The translations under genes were made by a program, and so were the position numbers. The notes under the pieces are model-generated. The model did no database searches, had not been told where the DNA came from, and saw only the letters and a program-made list of their open reading frames with translations. Positions 1 through 12,390 of a stretch of DNA of 64,000 nt are shown here, piece by piece; position 1 is the stretch's first letter; every line of letters begins with the position of its first letter. Source of the stretch: Diplolepis rosae (taxonomy: Eukaryota > Arthropoda > Insecta > Hymenoptera > Diplolepididae); assembly GCA_030998225.1 (NCBI GenBank), contig JAPYXD010000701.1, positions 13,996,501-14,060,500 of the forward strand, given 5' to 3'.

Positions 1-1376
1 AATCGGTTCGAAATTGCAATAAAAATTTTGCAATCGAAGAGTTTATAAACTGAAATGATGCATTGTGGAAAATCCCAGCGAAAATAGTAGTCATTCCCAA
101 GTCTGTATATCAGTTAAGCGCTTTCCAATTTCTAATTATAAGTTTATTATATATATAATTTATAATATGTACAACTGTCATTGTGTGTGTATGTGTGGTG
201 GGGGGAGTTTGCTTGTTTATAACCTCTATAGCTATACAAATATACTATTGATTATGGTAAAATTGATGAATTATAAAATTCGTTTATTTGTTCTTTTTAT
301 TGTTAAGATACAATTTTTTTATATTTTCGATAGGAAATGTTATAAATGCATTACTATTGACTTTTGTAAACTTCACACGCTTTTAAGGAATTAATAAAAC
401 TTTCTTTTGGTTAATTGCAATAAAATTTGCAGTGTAATATAGTAATATTCAAAATTGTAATTTTTGCACAAAATATGTTATATTCTAACTTGCCATCGAA
501 CTTTAAAAAAAATAAATATTATATAATATCAAATTTTACAATCAAGAATGTCTCCATATAAAGGAATTTTGCGGAGAAACCACAATAAGTAATGAAAACT
601 GCCTACATTTACTCAGAAAAAAATTTGGGTGTATCAAAAAAATGTTTAGTTCAATCAACTGAAAAATTGACTTGAATCAAACAAATATTTTTATTGTTTC
701 AACTAAATATAGTAGAGATAGTATATAGGTTACTCAAGAACAGAGATTCTCTTGTTTTGTAGAAAATACAACAAAGATTTATTGATTGATGTATCTAGGC
801 TTTAAAATATTGATAACATTTTATGGACTAGATCAATGAGAGCAAATAGAGTTTTTTCAATGAACTCAAAGAAATTGAAATTACAATTGAAAAATTTGTC
901 ATATTCCACGGGAATGTCCTGAAAATAAGATAAATCTCCGCCTATATTTGAATTTTTATTAATATTAATATTTAGTAAATATGATACGTAAATCAAATAT
1001 TTTACTTCTTTGACTAATTCATTTCTTATGTATTTTATTGAAATAGTTATTAATTTTTTTCCGTGTTGTACTTCTCCCTATTATTGTTGACAAAATTAAT
1101 ACCAAAGAGAATAAGATTTAAATTCCTTGCGCATCGTCTGAGATAATAAATTAAGCGAGAGAAAGGCGAATTTTTAGGTGAAGTAGTAAAAAACAAAAAA
1201 TATTGTCAAATTTTCGAGATCACGTCGATCTCTTTACTGTCAAAATATAATAAGTTAATAATATATAGTTAATATTAATTTATATTAATAATATCAATAA
1301 TATTATATTAATTAATATTAATATTAATTTATTTAATATAGTTAATAATATATAGAGATCATTATAAATATATCAA
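1..1376. other. AT-rich sequence, no supported gene
   Basis: Low-complexity AT-rich DNA with a short GT-rich tract near 180-205. Bases 1250-1345 are almost purely A and T and consist of overlapping TTAATATTAA-type palindromes. The open frames (for example 65-394 on the plus strand) have the composition expected by chance in AT-rich DNA: rich in I, F, Y and N, with no domain. Confidence 0.6.
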
Positions 1377-3876
1377 CACTGAGAAAAAAGAATATTTCTT
1401 TGATTCAAATAAATGGTTGAGCTGGATGGTGACGAATAAATAAATTTTTTTAGATCAAAGAAATATTTTTATTGTCTTTAAAAAATAAATAATTAAAGCA
1501 AAAAAATGTTTTTCTAGTACTATTAAATACTCATTAGATTGAATAAATATGTTATTAACATTGAGTAGCAATTATTTGATAAGAGAAGTAAATTCTTTGA
1601 TGTAAAATGATGTGATGCATGTTCAAAGAAACAATGAATTAATTCAAAAAAATTTGCATTGGTTCAAGTAAATTTGTTTTCCATTCCAATATATGATTCC
1701 TTGTTTGTAATGAGCGTATTGTAAATTGAGAGAAATATTTCTTTGAAATGAGGAGATAATTTTTGGCAGGATTAAATCATTATTTGCTCCGAAGATGTGA
1801 TTTACTGTTTAAAATGGTCAAGTAGTAAAGTGTATTGAGTAATAATGGATGCAAAGAATGATAATATTGCCTATGGTAAGTTAGAGATTTGTGTCAAAAA
1901 GATGTTACTGATATGAATAAACGTGTTTTGAAATTTAAAAAATATTTCTTTAATTTAAAGTAATATAAACTTCATGAATTGTAAGGAGTTAAGTAAAACG
2001 TTGTCATGGTTCTCTTAAATAACAAAAAAATTCTTACCTCAAATCTACCATTAGTCATCCGATACATACATATATAAATATCATACAAATACATTCACAC
2101 CATTCAGTCGCAGCCAATCATATTTTCTATCACAAATACACTTAAATATACAACTTCGCAAATATAAACCTATTACCTAAAACTTATATATATAAATAAT
2201 AAATAATAATAAAAGAATCTTGTGTAAAAACATTTAAGAGGAAATTCTTTTATTTTCTGTGTTGTATATTTTCAAAATATAAATTATACAATTGTGAATT
2301 CTAAATTATTATTGTACCTAAGAAATTTATGTGAAATCTAAATCTTGTGTAGATTTTTTAGATTTTATGTTATAAATTTATCTAAATTTTTGTAAAATCA
2401 ATTTAATTTAAAAAACCTATGTGAAAAATAAAGAAGTAATTATAAATGAATTAAATTTTAAATGATATATTTGATATTGTGAATCAAAACAAATATTTCC
2501 TTTGGAGAGACTGATAAATCTTCAACCCTATGAAATATATTCCACATTTGAAAGTATGTATATGTATGTTCATATCAACTATGAAAAACAGTTGAATAGA
2601 AAAAAAATTTTACTATAGTTTATACTAAAGTTTCATATCATTATTATAAAGTTTAGTATTTTTACTAACAAAAATTCTCAAAGTGATACGTTTTTCTCTA
2701 AATTGAAAAGTACTATAGTAAAAATTGATATAAAAAGTTTCTCCGTGTAGAACGAGAATGATAAATTTTCAATTCTATCGAAAATATATGTTTCAAGTTT
2801 AAAAAACATATAATTATAACAACTATGCCAAACGTTTAAATGGAATAAACAAATTTTTTAAACGAAAAATACCACAGATTTTTCAAAAAAATACTTCTTT
2901 CTTTTAAAAAAATGATTTGTTTGGTCTAAATTATTCCATATTCATAATGCAGGCGAATATTTCCTAGGAGGAATCCAATAAACATTTAATTATATGAAAT
3001 ATGTTTCAAGTTTAAAAAATATGTTATCATAACAAATATGGCAAACCTTTAAATTAAATAAACAAATTTTTTAAACGAAAAATACCTACAGTTTTTTCAA
3101 AAAAATATTTCTTTCTTTTAAAAAATTGATTTTTTGGTTTAAGTTATTTTATATTGATAATGTAGGCGGATATTTCCTAGGAGAAATCTAATAAAAATTT
3201 AATTCTACAAAATATGTTGCAAGTTCAAAAAGATTGACAATTGTAAAAATGATGCCAAACATTTATGTAAAAGAAATTATTTATTTTAACTGAACGTACT
3301 TGCAGTCATTTCAACAAAATATCGTTTTCTTTGAAATAAATGTTCTTTTTTGAATGAATTCTTCCATTCTACTGTTCACAAAAAACATTTCTTTCAACTA
3401 AAGAAATAAATATTAATGTAAACACAATATTTTATTCATATGAAGAAACGTTACATTGATATACGTGTATGAACTCTTTGAATCGAATAAATATCTTCCT
3501 AAATTAATTAATGAATGCCTCAATTAAATTAATATTTCCTAGATTCAACTAAACCAAAGCTTGATTCATCCGTGGATAAATTATTTGATTCAAATGCGTC
3601 TTGTTGAATTCTAAAAATGGGACTTATTGAATCAAATAAATATTTCTTTGAGTGCGAAAACAAGATTCAAATAAACTAGGTATTTAGTTTCAAAGACATG
3701 ATTTGGTTGAGTTAATTCGCTCACATTCATAAGCAAAGAAATATTTCTTTGAATCAAAGCACGCGTTTCGTGCTTCTAAAAAATATTTAATTGAATTAGG
3801 TAACGAATTGTTTGATATAAAAAAAATGGAATCAATTAAATACATTTCTTTGAATCTAAGAATCTTTTTTCTCAGT
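1377..3876. mobile_element. Possible 2.5-kb composite element with CACTGAGAAAAAAG ends
   Basis: The left end CACTGAGAAAAAAG at 1377 matches the inverted end CTTTTTTCTCAGTG finishing at 3876, and both are flanked by AA. Both ends are followed inward by the word TTTGAATCAAA and variants, many times in both orientations (1390-1750 and 3350-3860). The middle is different DNA, including a 213-bp tandem repeat. It may be one long element, or two short elements of one family facing each other with unrelated DNA between them. The large size makes the first reading uncertain. Confidence 0.35.
2757..3395. repeat. 213-bp tandem repeat, three diverged units
   Basis: The anchor GTTTCAAGTTT (third copy GTTGCAAGTTC) occurs at 2790, 3003 and 3216, an exact spacing of 213 both times. 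Further matching blocks recur in phase, such as ATTTCCTAGGAG and AAACGAAAAATACC (third unit the most diverged). Unit limits are arbitrary. The regular period with high divergence suggests an old satellite-like array. No gene is seen in it. Confidence 0.85.
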
Positions 3877-4424
3877 GAATAATTTAATCAAAATGAAATT
3901 AGTCAATATTCTCATATTCATGAAGGCATTGTATAATAGAAATCTTTTCGGTCTTCTTTGGTGACATCCATTAAGCTTATGACGTTCAATCCTCATCATT
4001 TGATACTATGACTAATGTAAATTTTATAATATTGTGAATGTGATTTCATTTTCTTAAAGATACTTCGACGAATGACGTAAGACAAGGTATTAACTAAAAA
4101 AGTTCTGCATAAGTGATCCGTAGGTCTGTTTCGTTGTCTTCTGTTGTTTTTGAATAAAATTGTATTTTTAACTTCAAAAATTAAAAATTCAAGATTCAGG
4201 CTGAAGATAATCCGTGAAATAAATTTTTAACTAATAGTTTTTTGAACTATTTACTAAATTTTTCCAAATCATTTCAGTCGATCATGTCGATCATTAGAAG
4301 AGTGTATCACTCACCGCGATAACGGAACTCTACTATATCGACCTTATCAACCTGTGATTTAAAATTAATATCATTTAAGCCTAGATGGAATTTTCAATAT
4401 ATATTTTTTTTAAATTTTCTGTGA
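3877..4424. other. AT-rich sequence, nothing recognised
   Basis: Unique-looking AT-rich DNA between the CACTGAG-ended repeat and the first SINE fragment. No ORF, promoter or structured repeat that I can support. Confidence 0.5.
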
Positions 4425-4498
4425 AAAAAGGAACGCTTCTACTCCGCTGGGTATCAAGCCCAGGTCCTTTCGATTGCCGGTTCAACTTAATAATAATT
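4425..4498 (-). repeat. tRNA-derived SINE fragment
   Basis: On the minus strand this reads as the anticodon-to-T-arm part of the SINE seen intact near 61.8 kb: a CCGGCAATCGAAAGG-type segment, then a B-box-like GGGCTTGATACCCAGC, then a GGAAGCGTTCC-type tail. The A-box half is missing. It is a truncated, diverged copy. Confidence 0.65.
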
Positions 4499-4824
4499 GA
4501 TTTCTTTGAATCAAACATATCTGTGCATTGCTATGCGGTCAAAGAAAAGTTTCTTTGATTTAAAGAAATTTTTTAATAGTTTTTTATCTTTGAATTAAAG
4601 AAATAAATGTCTACGCAGTCGCATAGTACATACGTTATATGACTCACAGAAACATTTTCTTTAATTTAAAGAAAAAATTGTCTTTGTTCAAAGATAATAA
4701 AATTAAATAAATTATTTCTTCATTTTTTGCCAAGACTGTATTTGAATCGAAAATATTTTTTAAATCAAATAAATAATGTTGAAAAAAGATTTTTTTGTCC
4801 GCCGTACACCGAAAGTTAATCTTG

Positions 4825-4934
4825 TCGGTGTCGTTTTGGGTGCGGAAAGTTGATATTCCCGCAAATTGAAACAAATTAAAAATGTTACCGCACTAGTGCG
4901 GGAAAATCAACTTTCCGCACGCAAAACGACACCG
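4825..4934. repeat. Foldback with about 38-bp arms
   Basis: The arm at 4825-4863 (starting TCGGTGTCGTTTTGG) is the near-perfect reverse complement of 4897-4934 (ending ACGACACCG), with about 33 bases between. The arms carry GTGCGGAAAGTTGAT and are clearly richer in GC than the flanks. Probably a non-autonomous DNA element or its remnant. Confidence 0.75.
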
Positions 4935-5064
4935 GTGCGGAACGCTTTTGCGTTAAAATACGCCTTTCTACACTTGACACGAAATATACTATATTTCATT
5001 TAAAAAAGGCTAAAAAAGTAATTTCATAAAATTAAATAAATTATTATTCAAGTTTTTGCCAGTA

Positions 5065-5261
5065 CACTGAGAAAAAATTTTATCCAACAAAACTTTTTTT
5101 GTTGTCCTGACAAAATATTTTGTTGTCCCAAAAAAACATTTTGTTTAAGTAACAAAATTTGATTGATATAGCAAAATGTTTTGTCGGCACAACAAAAGAA
5201 TTTTGTTAGCTAAATACTAACAAAATATTTTTGTTGATTTGACAAAACTGTTTTCTCAGTG
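5065..5261. mobile_element. 197-bp MITE, CACTGAGAAAA ends, TA target site, AACAAAA word
   Basis: The ends CACTGAGAAAA and TTTTCTCAGTG are inverted, and TA lies on each side (5063-5064, 5262-5263). The interior is filled with AACAAAATTTTGTT-like words in both orientations. The empty site is preserved in the window: the host text around the insertion joins to GCCAGTACTGTATTTGAATC, and the relatives near 4728 and 61721 read through without an insertion. The TA duplication suggests a Tc1/mariner-like transposase in trans, but none with this end is present. Confidence 0.85.
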
Positions 5262-5309
5262 TACTGTATTTGAATCGAAAAAATATATTTTTAAATCAAA
5301 TAAATAATT

Positions 5310-5615
5310 TCAAATTAGATAGTTGAGTTAGAAATTTTTGCAACTGCCAATTTTATCGGAGGATTATTAGTCGCGTATCAGATAGGATACAGATGCAGGT
5401 TTCCTCGTATACAGTTTCAAACTTTTATATCGCAATAATGCAAATTAAATTTCAATTTAAAGAATTGGAAATATTTATTTGGAAAAAGAGACTCTTTCGA
5501 CTGTTGGTTAGAGCAGTCAACCGGCAATCGAAAACTCGGGCTCGAATCCCGGCACAGTCAGAAACGTCTCTTTTCCACAGAAAGATTTCAATTTCTTTAA
5601 ATTCAAATAAATGAT
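5310..5615 (+). repeat. tRNA-derived SINE copy
   Basis: Contains a degenerate A box (TGGTTAGAGCAGTCAACC) near 5507 and a B box (GGGCTCGAATCCCGG) near 5538, followed by a tail ending TCTTTTCCACAGAAAG. Upstream (5345-5420) is a segment with TAGTCGCGTATCAGATAGGA that recurs inverted at 14386-14440 and 45735-45775, so it belongs to the same repeat or a frequent partner. The 73-residue frame at 5393 is the SINE read through, not a gene. Confidence 0.75.
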
Positions 5616-5775
5616 GTTGAAAAAATAATTTCTTTTATTTAAAAATGGCTAAAAACGTGATTTCTTAAAATGAAACAAATTTATAGTTGTTCTAAAGGTG
5701 TTTTCACTTCAATTAATGAAATAAAGTTAAAAAACGATTTCTTAAATTTAAATGAAACTTTTTTCTGGGTGTAAC

Positions 5776-5892
5776 ATAAAGCAACAGCTAATTTTAATCT
5801 CACGTGGTTTTCCACCCTCGCTTCACTCGGGTAACAAATTCCACGCTCGATAAAAATTAGCTATTTTTGCCCCTTGCACAATGTACTTATTT
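5776..5892. repeat. Diverged fragment of the GC-rich TAGCGGGTC family
   Basis: Contains CCCTCGCTTCACTCGGG and CACGCTCG, and a GCACAATGTAC block, like the interior of the family that is complete at 39932-40204. No ends are preserved. Confidence 0.5.
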
Positions 5893-6589
5893 TTTGCATT
5901 TATTAAGGGATTTTAGAAAGGTATGGACATCTGTTGCAAAAAGAGATGGTCGAATTTCACAAAAATCTAATATCTTCTTATATATGCAATATTAAAAATA
6001 TTATTATATTTAATGCACTTTAATATACAAGAAGCATATTGAATAATAATAAACATATCAAAATTGAGTAACATTATAAAAATAAAAACATTAATTGCTA
6101 ACATTGCAGATAGGTTAATTGAATTTATTAACAAAAAAAAAGATACAAATATTATAACATTGAACACTACAAACTAAATAAGTGTTTTTTCGAAAAATAT
6201 CAAATTTATTCTAATTTTACTAAAAATTATAATTAGAATTCATCACGAAAATTCGTGATTTATTAAAAAAAAATTTTGTAGAGAATTTCCTGTTCTGATT
6301 ATTGAGAATTTAATCCCATTATTCTATAAGCGTTTTATCATATATTGAACGTGAACGTGAGAAATGTGTAAACACTGCACTACTGATTTTTGCACATATT
6401 TCTGTGATGATGAGAGGGGGACATGAAATAAATATAAGGTAATAAAAATTACTTAAATAAAGGATACATTATCAATATTATCATTTTTAACTGCAGATAT
6501 AGTCATCTGAATTATTTTAAAGTATATATATTCGTAGCTAATATAATCAGACAATGAATTATTAATTCAGTTATACATATTAACATGTA
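5893..6589. other. AT-rich sequence with short hairpins
   Basis: No gene is supported. Small hairpins occur, for example AATTCTAAT/ATTAGAATT (6208-6240) and CACGAAAATTCGTG at 6243. The minus-strand frame 5967-6167 is very rich in I, F and N and looks like chance. Confidence 0.45.
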
Positions 6590-6793
6590 CTTACGATTCT
6601 CAACGTTCATTGAACGATACCAAAATTTCTTTTTTCAAAACGTAATTCATTTTTATGTATATTATTCAAGACTCTTAAATATACAATCAGTCACGAAATA
6701 TATGCTACTTTTGAATTTACTAGGGCAAAAAGTAATCAATTAGTTTTTTAAAAAAATATCTTCTATCGTTCAATGAACGTTCAGAAGTGTAAG
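6590..6793. mobile_element. 204-bp MITE with AACGTTCATTGAACG ends (copy 1)
   Basis: Inverted ends (CTTACG.TTCT.AACGTTC with GAACGTT at the other side), each continuing into the palindrome AACGTTCATTGAACG. TA lies on both sides (6588-6589 and 6794-6795). The interior matches the copy at 23433 in the opposite orientation over its full length, which fixes the boundaries. No coding capacity. Confidence 0.85.
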
Positions 6794-6838
6794 TATATCA
6801 TATTAACCCGTTTCGTCCTGAAACGACGAAAATTTGGA

Positions 6839-9484
6839 ATTTTTTTTATCTAATAAATTTTGAAAGAAAAAATTGATGGATCATTTTCAGAATACATAGC
6901 CTATTTTATTTTTGTCCGATATTTCCGATCCCATTGTCTATTTTACGCTACCGTTTGCCATTTTTTCAATATGATGACAAAAATATAAAAATGTCAATTT
7001 TTTTTTCATTATATCGTATTTTTGAGCATGAAAGTGTTATCTGATCGTTCCGGTCGTCTAAATCTGGTAGCATATATGTTTTTACTAAAAGAAAAAATCA
7101 TTTTCGTTAATTAATTCAAAATGGCGGATAGAACATGGCGTCCTTTTCACAAAACATCTTATGTTTTTCAAGTTTTTTGCCATTTTTTCTTTCTAATTGA
7201 CTTAATTATGCATGAGTCATACAGAAATGAATCTCATGATAACTATTTGGTCCCAATATATTCACACACTGCAACAAATTCAATATGGCGGATGTTGTTA
7301 CTTTATCTTGTCTTTCCAAGCGGTTTATAAAAATATAGATACATAGTTGCTATATCAGAAGCTAAAACTAGAACTGAAAAAATTTATATTTCAACGTTCA
7401 ATATAGTAATGTTTATAAAAGTATAAATATAGATATATTGATGTAGATGTTTATGACTTTTGTGATCTCGTTTTAGCAAGAGTAACAATCTATTTGAATA
7501 TTGTAGTGTCCATACTTAGTACTTGTTACGATCTTTTCCGCACTTGTTGCTGAATACTTTGGGTTAAATAAATCTTGGAGTCTACTGCACACTGAGAGAA
7601 ATCGGCTTTGGTTCCTCTGCACATAGCACATAAATTTTTTGTACAATAGTTGCCTTGACCAAAAAAGTTGAGAGAAGCTACTACTTTTATAGTTATCATG
7701 ACAGTAATTTGGACTTTTTTGTGTATTCGGTTGTTGTGACCAAAGTTGATGATTAGAATGAGCTTTATACGTACCCCAACGGTTAGTACACGTACATTTT
7801 CTTTATGTGTACTGCCAAGCTCCTTTGGTTACTACAACCGCAGCGTTCGCTGTTGCGCTAGACAAATCAAGTATAACTTTCATTGAAAGATATGCAGCCT
7901 AAGTTGAATCCTGCCAATTCTCGTTCTCGATTCCTGGACTATATTTCACCGTGCCAAGCATTATCAGGTAAATAATTCTATTATAAATATAGTTTGACAA
8001 TTCTTTCTAAATGATAAACGATTTTGTTCGGGGACAATGCAATGCGTTCCAATTTTGCTGTCTCGTCGTATTTTGTCAAAACTATAGTCAGTCAAAAAAA
8101 GTTTATGGTGATGAAAAAAGTGACAATTTTTTAACTTAATCGACGAAAGTTATCATAAATATCATTATACCGGATTATTTTTCTTAGATCTTTTCGGTGG
8201 AACTTTATTTTTTCTCATCAAATTGAATTTGTATTTTGATAACTAAGAGAACCATACCTATAACCTCAAAAATAATTTTGGCTGGGTATTTACTGTCCGT
8301 AGACTTAGTCATTTTAACTAAACTCTATGCGCGGCTTTACGATAGACTTTGGTTCCTATAACCGCAGCGCTATGGTATTTCAAGTACCAGAATCGTGGTC
8401 TCAGTAACGTTCCTTGCAGTTGAAGTAAACACTTTTCCAATGTATGACAGCCACTACCATGGTTGTCATGAGAACTTTAACATTTTTGTAAAGACGATTT
8501 TAACAAAAAAACTTTGGTCAGTGAAACCTAAAATTTCTCTCTGTGCACCTATTAACTTGATTTTTTTTTATTTTGTCAAGAATTGAGTGATAAACAACTT
8601 TCACCATGGAAATTTTGTTATGCAAACTTAGGGGAAATACAGCCGATCTGGAAAATTGTTAAATTGCCATTTTTGAACACTGGGAAGAATTCTGTCTCCT
8701 TGCCGCTGTAATTGAAAAAACACAAAACCCATGGTCAAAGTTGTTCATCACTCAATTCTTGACAAAATGAAAAAAAATCAAGTTAATAGGTGTTGTAGAC
8801 TCCAAAATTTAGGGGCATGAAAATGACCAAATTTCATCAGGCGCGGGAAATTGCCAACTACCGTTAAGATTTTTAGTGTCTATTTTAATGGCAAACGCAT
8901 ACGAATAAAGCCCTATAATCTTTTAATCAAACAAAAATTATCTTTCATCCGGAAAAATTAGCACCATAGCCACAACTATTACATCCAAGAATAGAAAAAA
9001 CGAAATTTGCTTTGAAATCAAAGTAACAGCATCCGCCATATTGAATTTGTTGCAGTGTGTGGATATATTGGGACCAAATAGTTATCATGAGATTCATTTC
9101 TGTATGACTCATCCATAATTAAGTCAATGAGAAAGAAAAAATGGCGAAAAACTTGAAAAACATAAGATGTTTAGTCAGAAGGACGCCATCTTCTATCCGC
9201 CATTTTGAATTAATTAACGAAAATGATTTTTTCTATTGGTAAAAACATTTATGCTACCAGATCTAGACGATCGGAACGATCAGATAACACTTTCATGTTC
9301 AAAAATACGATATAATGAAAAAAAAATTGACATTTTTATATTTTTGTCGCCATATTGAAAAAATGGCGAACGGTAGCGTAAAATAGACATTGCGATCGGA
9401 AAGAGCGGACAAAAATACAATAGATTATGCATTCTCAAAATGATCCATCAATTTTTTCTTTTAAAATTTATTAGATAAAAAAAA
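6839..9484. mobile_element. 2.65-kb element with inverted arms of about 465 bp
   Basis: The left arm (6839-7304) and right arm (9021-9484) are reverse complements with few differences, sharing for example TTTTTATCTAATAAATTTT, CAGATAACACTTTCATG-type text and ATATGGCGGATG. Between them are a second inverted pair (8548-8612 against 8731-8795) and a nested element at 7590-8543. No transposase frame is present. Long-arm architecture occurs in Foldback- and Mutator-like elements. The outer target-site duplication is not clear, so the superfamily is open. The 69-residue frame at 7121 lies wholly in the arm. Confidence 0.75.
7590..8543. mobile_element. Nested element of about 954 bp with CACTGAGAGAAAT / ATTTCTCTCTG ends
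   Basis: It interrupts a sequence that continues in the inverted partner: the host text GGAGTCTAC before it and CACCTATTAACTTG after it are adjacent in the right half (8780-8815, read in reverse). TGCA flanks both sides (7586-7589, 8544-8547). Both ends are followed by CTTTGGTTCCT and by GACCAAA words. No coding capacity is recognised. Confidence 0.6.
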
Positions 9485-10792
9485 TAGCACAAGTAAAAAT
9501 ATTGGCTAATTTGATTAGATTAAGGAGTGTTCAGTTCAATACATTAAACGACACATTACTAAATTCTGAAATTTAATTGCAGTGAATCTCCTTAATTCTT
9601 TATTTGAAATTCATTGAATTTCAGTGACAAGGAAAGTTATTTAAATTATAATTCCTTAAGTTCCTCAAGATTATAGAATTATCTTGTTATTTCAAGTGAA
9701 CCGAACTTAGCATTTTTTCCAGCCTTTCAAATAAATTTATTGTTTATTTTTAACGAAAAAAAAATTCAATGAAAAAACTTACAATTATGAATTTTAAAAC
9801 CATGAAAACTTTATAAACATAAGCGGAAATACATTTAGTATGTGTACATTTATTATAGTTCGTGTTCAAGTAAATTTTTAAGCGTAATCTCAGCGAAATG
9901 TCCCAGTGTAAAAATTGCCTCGGGTTAAATATTTTTTCGCATGTCAATAGCAGTTATCCTTCCTATTGATCGTCTTCAACAGATTCTACCTGTTGATAAA
10001 ATACTCAATATCAATTCACAATTTGTTGTTTGCAGAAGAAAATGAGAATTTCAGTTCCATTAAGTACCTTGAAATCTCCTGAATTAACACGTTGGCACAT
10101 GAACATAAACTTTAGTTATGCGTGATACAGTCTCGATTAACGAAGATTGAAAATCGGGAGTTTTCGTTCTTACGTATCTACTTATTTTGAATGTGTGAGC
10201 ATTATTTGAACACTTTAGGCACGTATTTCTACATATATCAATCAATTATCCTCAAAAGTCACAATAATTTTTAGAATAAAAACTCTTGAATAGCAGAATA
10301 CTTACATTCGTGTCGAGATAACAACTGACACTCAGGTGTCGAAATTTTTTAATTAAAAATAAAAAAACGATTCTTTCCTCTAGAGCATCAACATATTTGG
10401 GGATAAGAATTTTTATTGTCAATATAAATTGTGACCTGATTTCGAAAACTTAATACTTTTTCACAAAATCTTATTTGTTTTTCTTGAGAAACATTCAATT
10501 TTATTAAAAATAAATAAGACCAAGGTAACATGCGTCGGTTAAAATTTTTTAATTCTTCCCCAGTTTTTATATTATATGCAAAGCTAAACCTGAGATTAAA
10601 GTAAATCGTACACGTATTTTATTTTAATTTTTTCTTATGTCACTTACAAAAAATTGCCAGTTATTAGTTTTATTGCATTTTTTGATAGAAATATTTTCAA
10701 AATAAGAGAAAATAAGAAATACAACGGAACTTTTTCCGGGGAAATTTAAAATAATTCACTAAGTATTCTCCCTAAATCTGAAACTGTAAAAA
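9485..10792. other. AT-rich sequence, no supported gene
   Basis: 9540-9700 has several AATTC-centred repeats. The frame 9750-9947 (minus) has no recognisable domain. Otherwise featureless. Confidence 0.45.
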
Positions 10793-10997
10793 AACACTAT
10801 TTCGAATATTATAAGTCATCCACATAGAATCAGTGAAATTTAACTGATATCGCTAAGGAGACTCACTGGTTGACCCGCGAATTTCACTGTTGACTAGTAT
10901 ATTTCACTAATTAACTAGTGCGTTTCCATGGTGGAATCAGATAAATTCCACTGATTTCTATGTGGAAGACTTATAACATTCGAAACAGTGGTTTTTC
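10793..10997. repeat. Foldback of about 205 bp with 45-bp arms
   Basis: The left arm contains AACACTATTTCGAATATTAT, AAGTC, then CCACATAGAATCAGTG. The right arm is its reverse complement with small gaps (CACTGATTTCTATGTGG, then AAGACTTATAACATTCGAA). The centre carries several CACTG/CAGTG words and ACTAGT. Likely a non-autonomous DNA element. Confidence 0.75.
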
Positions 10998-11149
10998 ACT
11001 GTATATCAGTGAGTTTTTACTAATTCAGAGTTAGAGAGTTCCTGAATCTCGCAGTAACTTTTCAAACAGGAATTATTGAAAACTTCCGGGACTCAGATCC
11101 TTATATTTTACAGACCGCAGTTCGGGAAAATTGTAAAAACTCCATTATC

Positions 11150-11855
11150 AATATAAAAAAACTGTGTGAGACAAAATTTGTAGATCTTTTTGAAACGCCA
11201 AACTTTGTATTCTTACGTTTTTTTCGTATTTCGAATATTATTGTTAAAAAATTGAATTTTGGATTTTCAATATTGTTTTTTTGAATTAAAAAGAAATATA
11301 TGCATCTTATGAAAAAATGTTACAATTCAAATTTGTAGGACTTTATGTAGAAAATAATATTGTATCATAACGTTTTTTCGTATCTCGTATAATTTAACTG
11401 GAAAATGGAATTTTGATATTGACTTTTTTCGAATTTGAATATGCTGTAACATTTCTAATTTTGATTTAATCAAAAAATGTTATCAGGATAATTTTTAGAG
11501 ATTTATGCGCACTATCCAAAACCAGTATTGAAATTTTTGATTTTTTCAAAAAATTATTTTCAAAAACACAGAAGTAGTGCTCAACCCCTCAATTTTGATT
11601 GGATGTGGCTGGTTAACGAACTTGTCCTTACTTTTTCGGTTCCGATAAAGTGTACCAAAGCTGAATTCAATCTGATAATTCTATCGAGAGTTATGCCGCA
11701 CACGACCTACAGACAGACAGACAGACAGACACTTTCGTAAAAACCCTTTTTTCTGACTCAGGGGGTCTCAAAACGTAAAGATTTGATGAAAATTTCGAAA
11801 GTCATTTTTCACATAAAACCAATACCTTCTCATCCATGATGAGAATGTAAAAATC
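11150..11855 (+). repeat. CAGA-microsatellite dispersed repeat, copy I
   Basis: Consensus parts in order: GACAAAATTTGTAG, CGTATCTCGTATAATTTAAC, GTGGCTGGTTAACGAACTTG, a CAGA microsatellite at 11709-11729, ACTCAGGGGGTCTCAAAACG, and the end block CATAAAACCAATACCTTCTC...GAGAATGTAAAA. Related copies are at about 16190-16954, 29697-31170 (inverted), 33400-36199 and 40205-41880, with end fragments at 13877-13945. The family serves as host for several MITEs. The frame at 11528-11740 crosses the microsatellite and is not a gene. Confidence 0.75.
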
Positions 11856-11859
11856 CAAA

Positions 11860-12390
11860 TTTATTTGGATTTACCAAGCATTTGTTTGATTCAAACAAGT
11901 GATTCAGTGCAATCCAGTGAATTCAGTGCAATCGAGAATAACAAATATTTCTTACTATAAACATATTTGTATTTTATATATTTTACACAAAGAAAAAAAA
12001 ATTTATTAATTTCTTTAACTCAAGTAATCTTTTTTTCTGTGTATATACCTTTTTCTCTTGACCTAAACAAATAAAATTTGAGCTAAATAAAATAAAAAAT
12101 TTAATTCAAAGAATTTTTTTTTAATCAAACAAATTTGGACAAACAAACAAGAATATAAACAAGAATTTTAATTTTTTCAAACAAAATATTTGTTTCTGTT
12201 AAACAAATTTGTTCAAAGAAACAATAATTTAAACAAGAAACTTGCAAATTTTGAATAAAATATTTGTTTATATCAAACAAAAATCGCCAAACAAAGAATT
12301 TGTTTCAATCAAACAAACAATTGTTTGGCCATATAATAAAGGAATAATTTGTATGAATCCAACAAATATTTTTCTCAATGTGTGATCAGT
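11860..12390. repeat. AAACAAAT-word-rich region
   Basis: 12050-12390 is dominated by AAACAAATTTGTTT-like words in both orientations. The right side has TTTCTCAATGTG, similar to the ends of the CACTGAG MITEs. A clear left end is not seen, so boundaries are open. The ATTTATTTGGATTT hairpin sits at 11860-11880. Confidence 0.4.

Larger units (their letters stand above)
4500..5771. mobile_element. Composite of a CTGGGTG-ended element with nested foldback, MITE and SINE
   Basis: The right end CTTTTTTCTGGGTG at 5771 and the preceding sequence (5620-5771) match the inverted left part of the element at 15011-15450 and a third relative at 61660-62060. Inside this copy lie a foldback (4825-4934), a 197-bp MITE (5065-5261) and a SINE (about 5310-5615). 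The left limit is not resolved. The minus-strand frame at 4644-4874 is an accident of this repeat. Confidence 0.5.

Noticed and set aside
65..394. 109-codon ORF at the left edge
   Set aside because: Crosses a GT-rich tract and has chance-like composition, with no domain.
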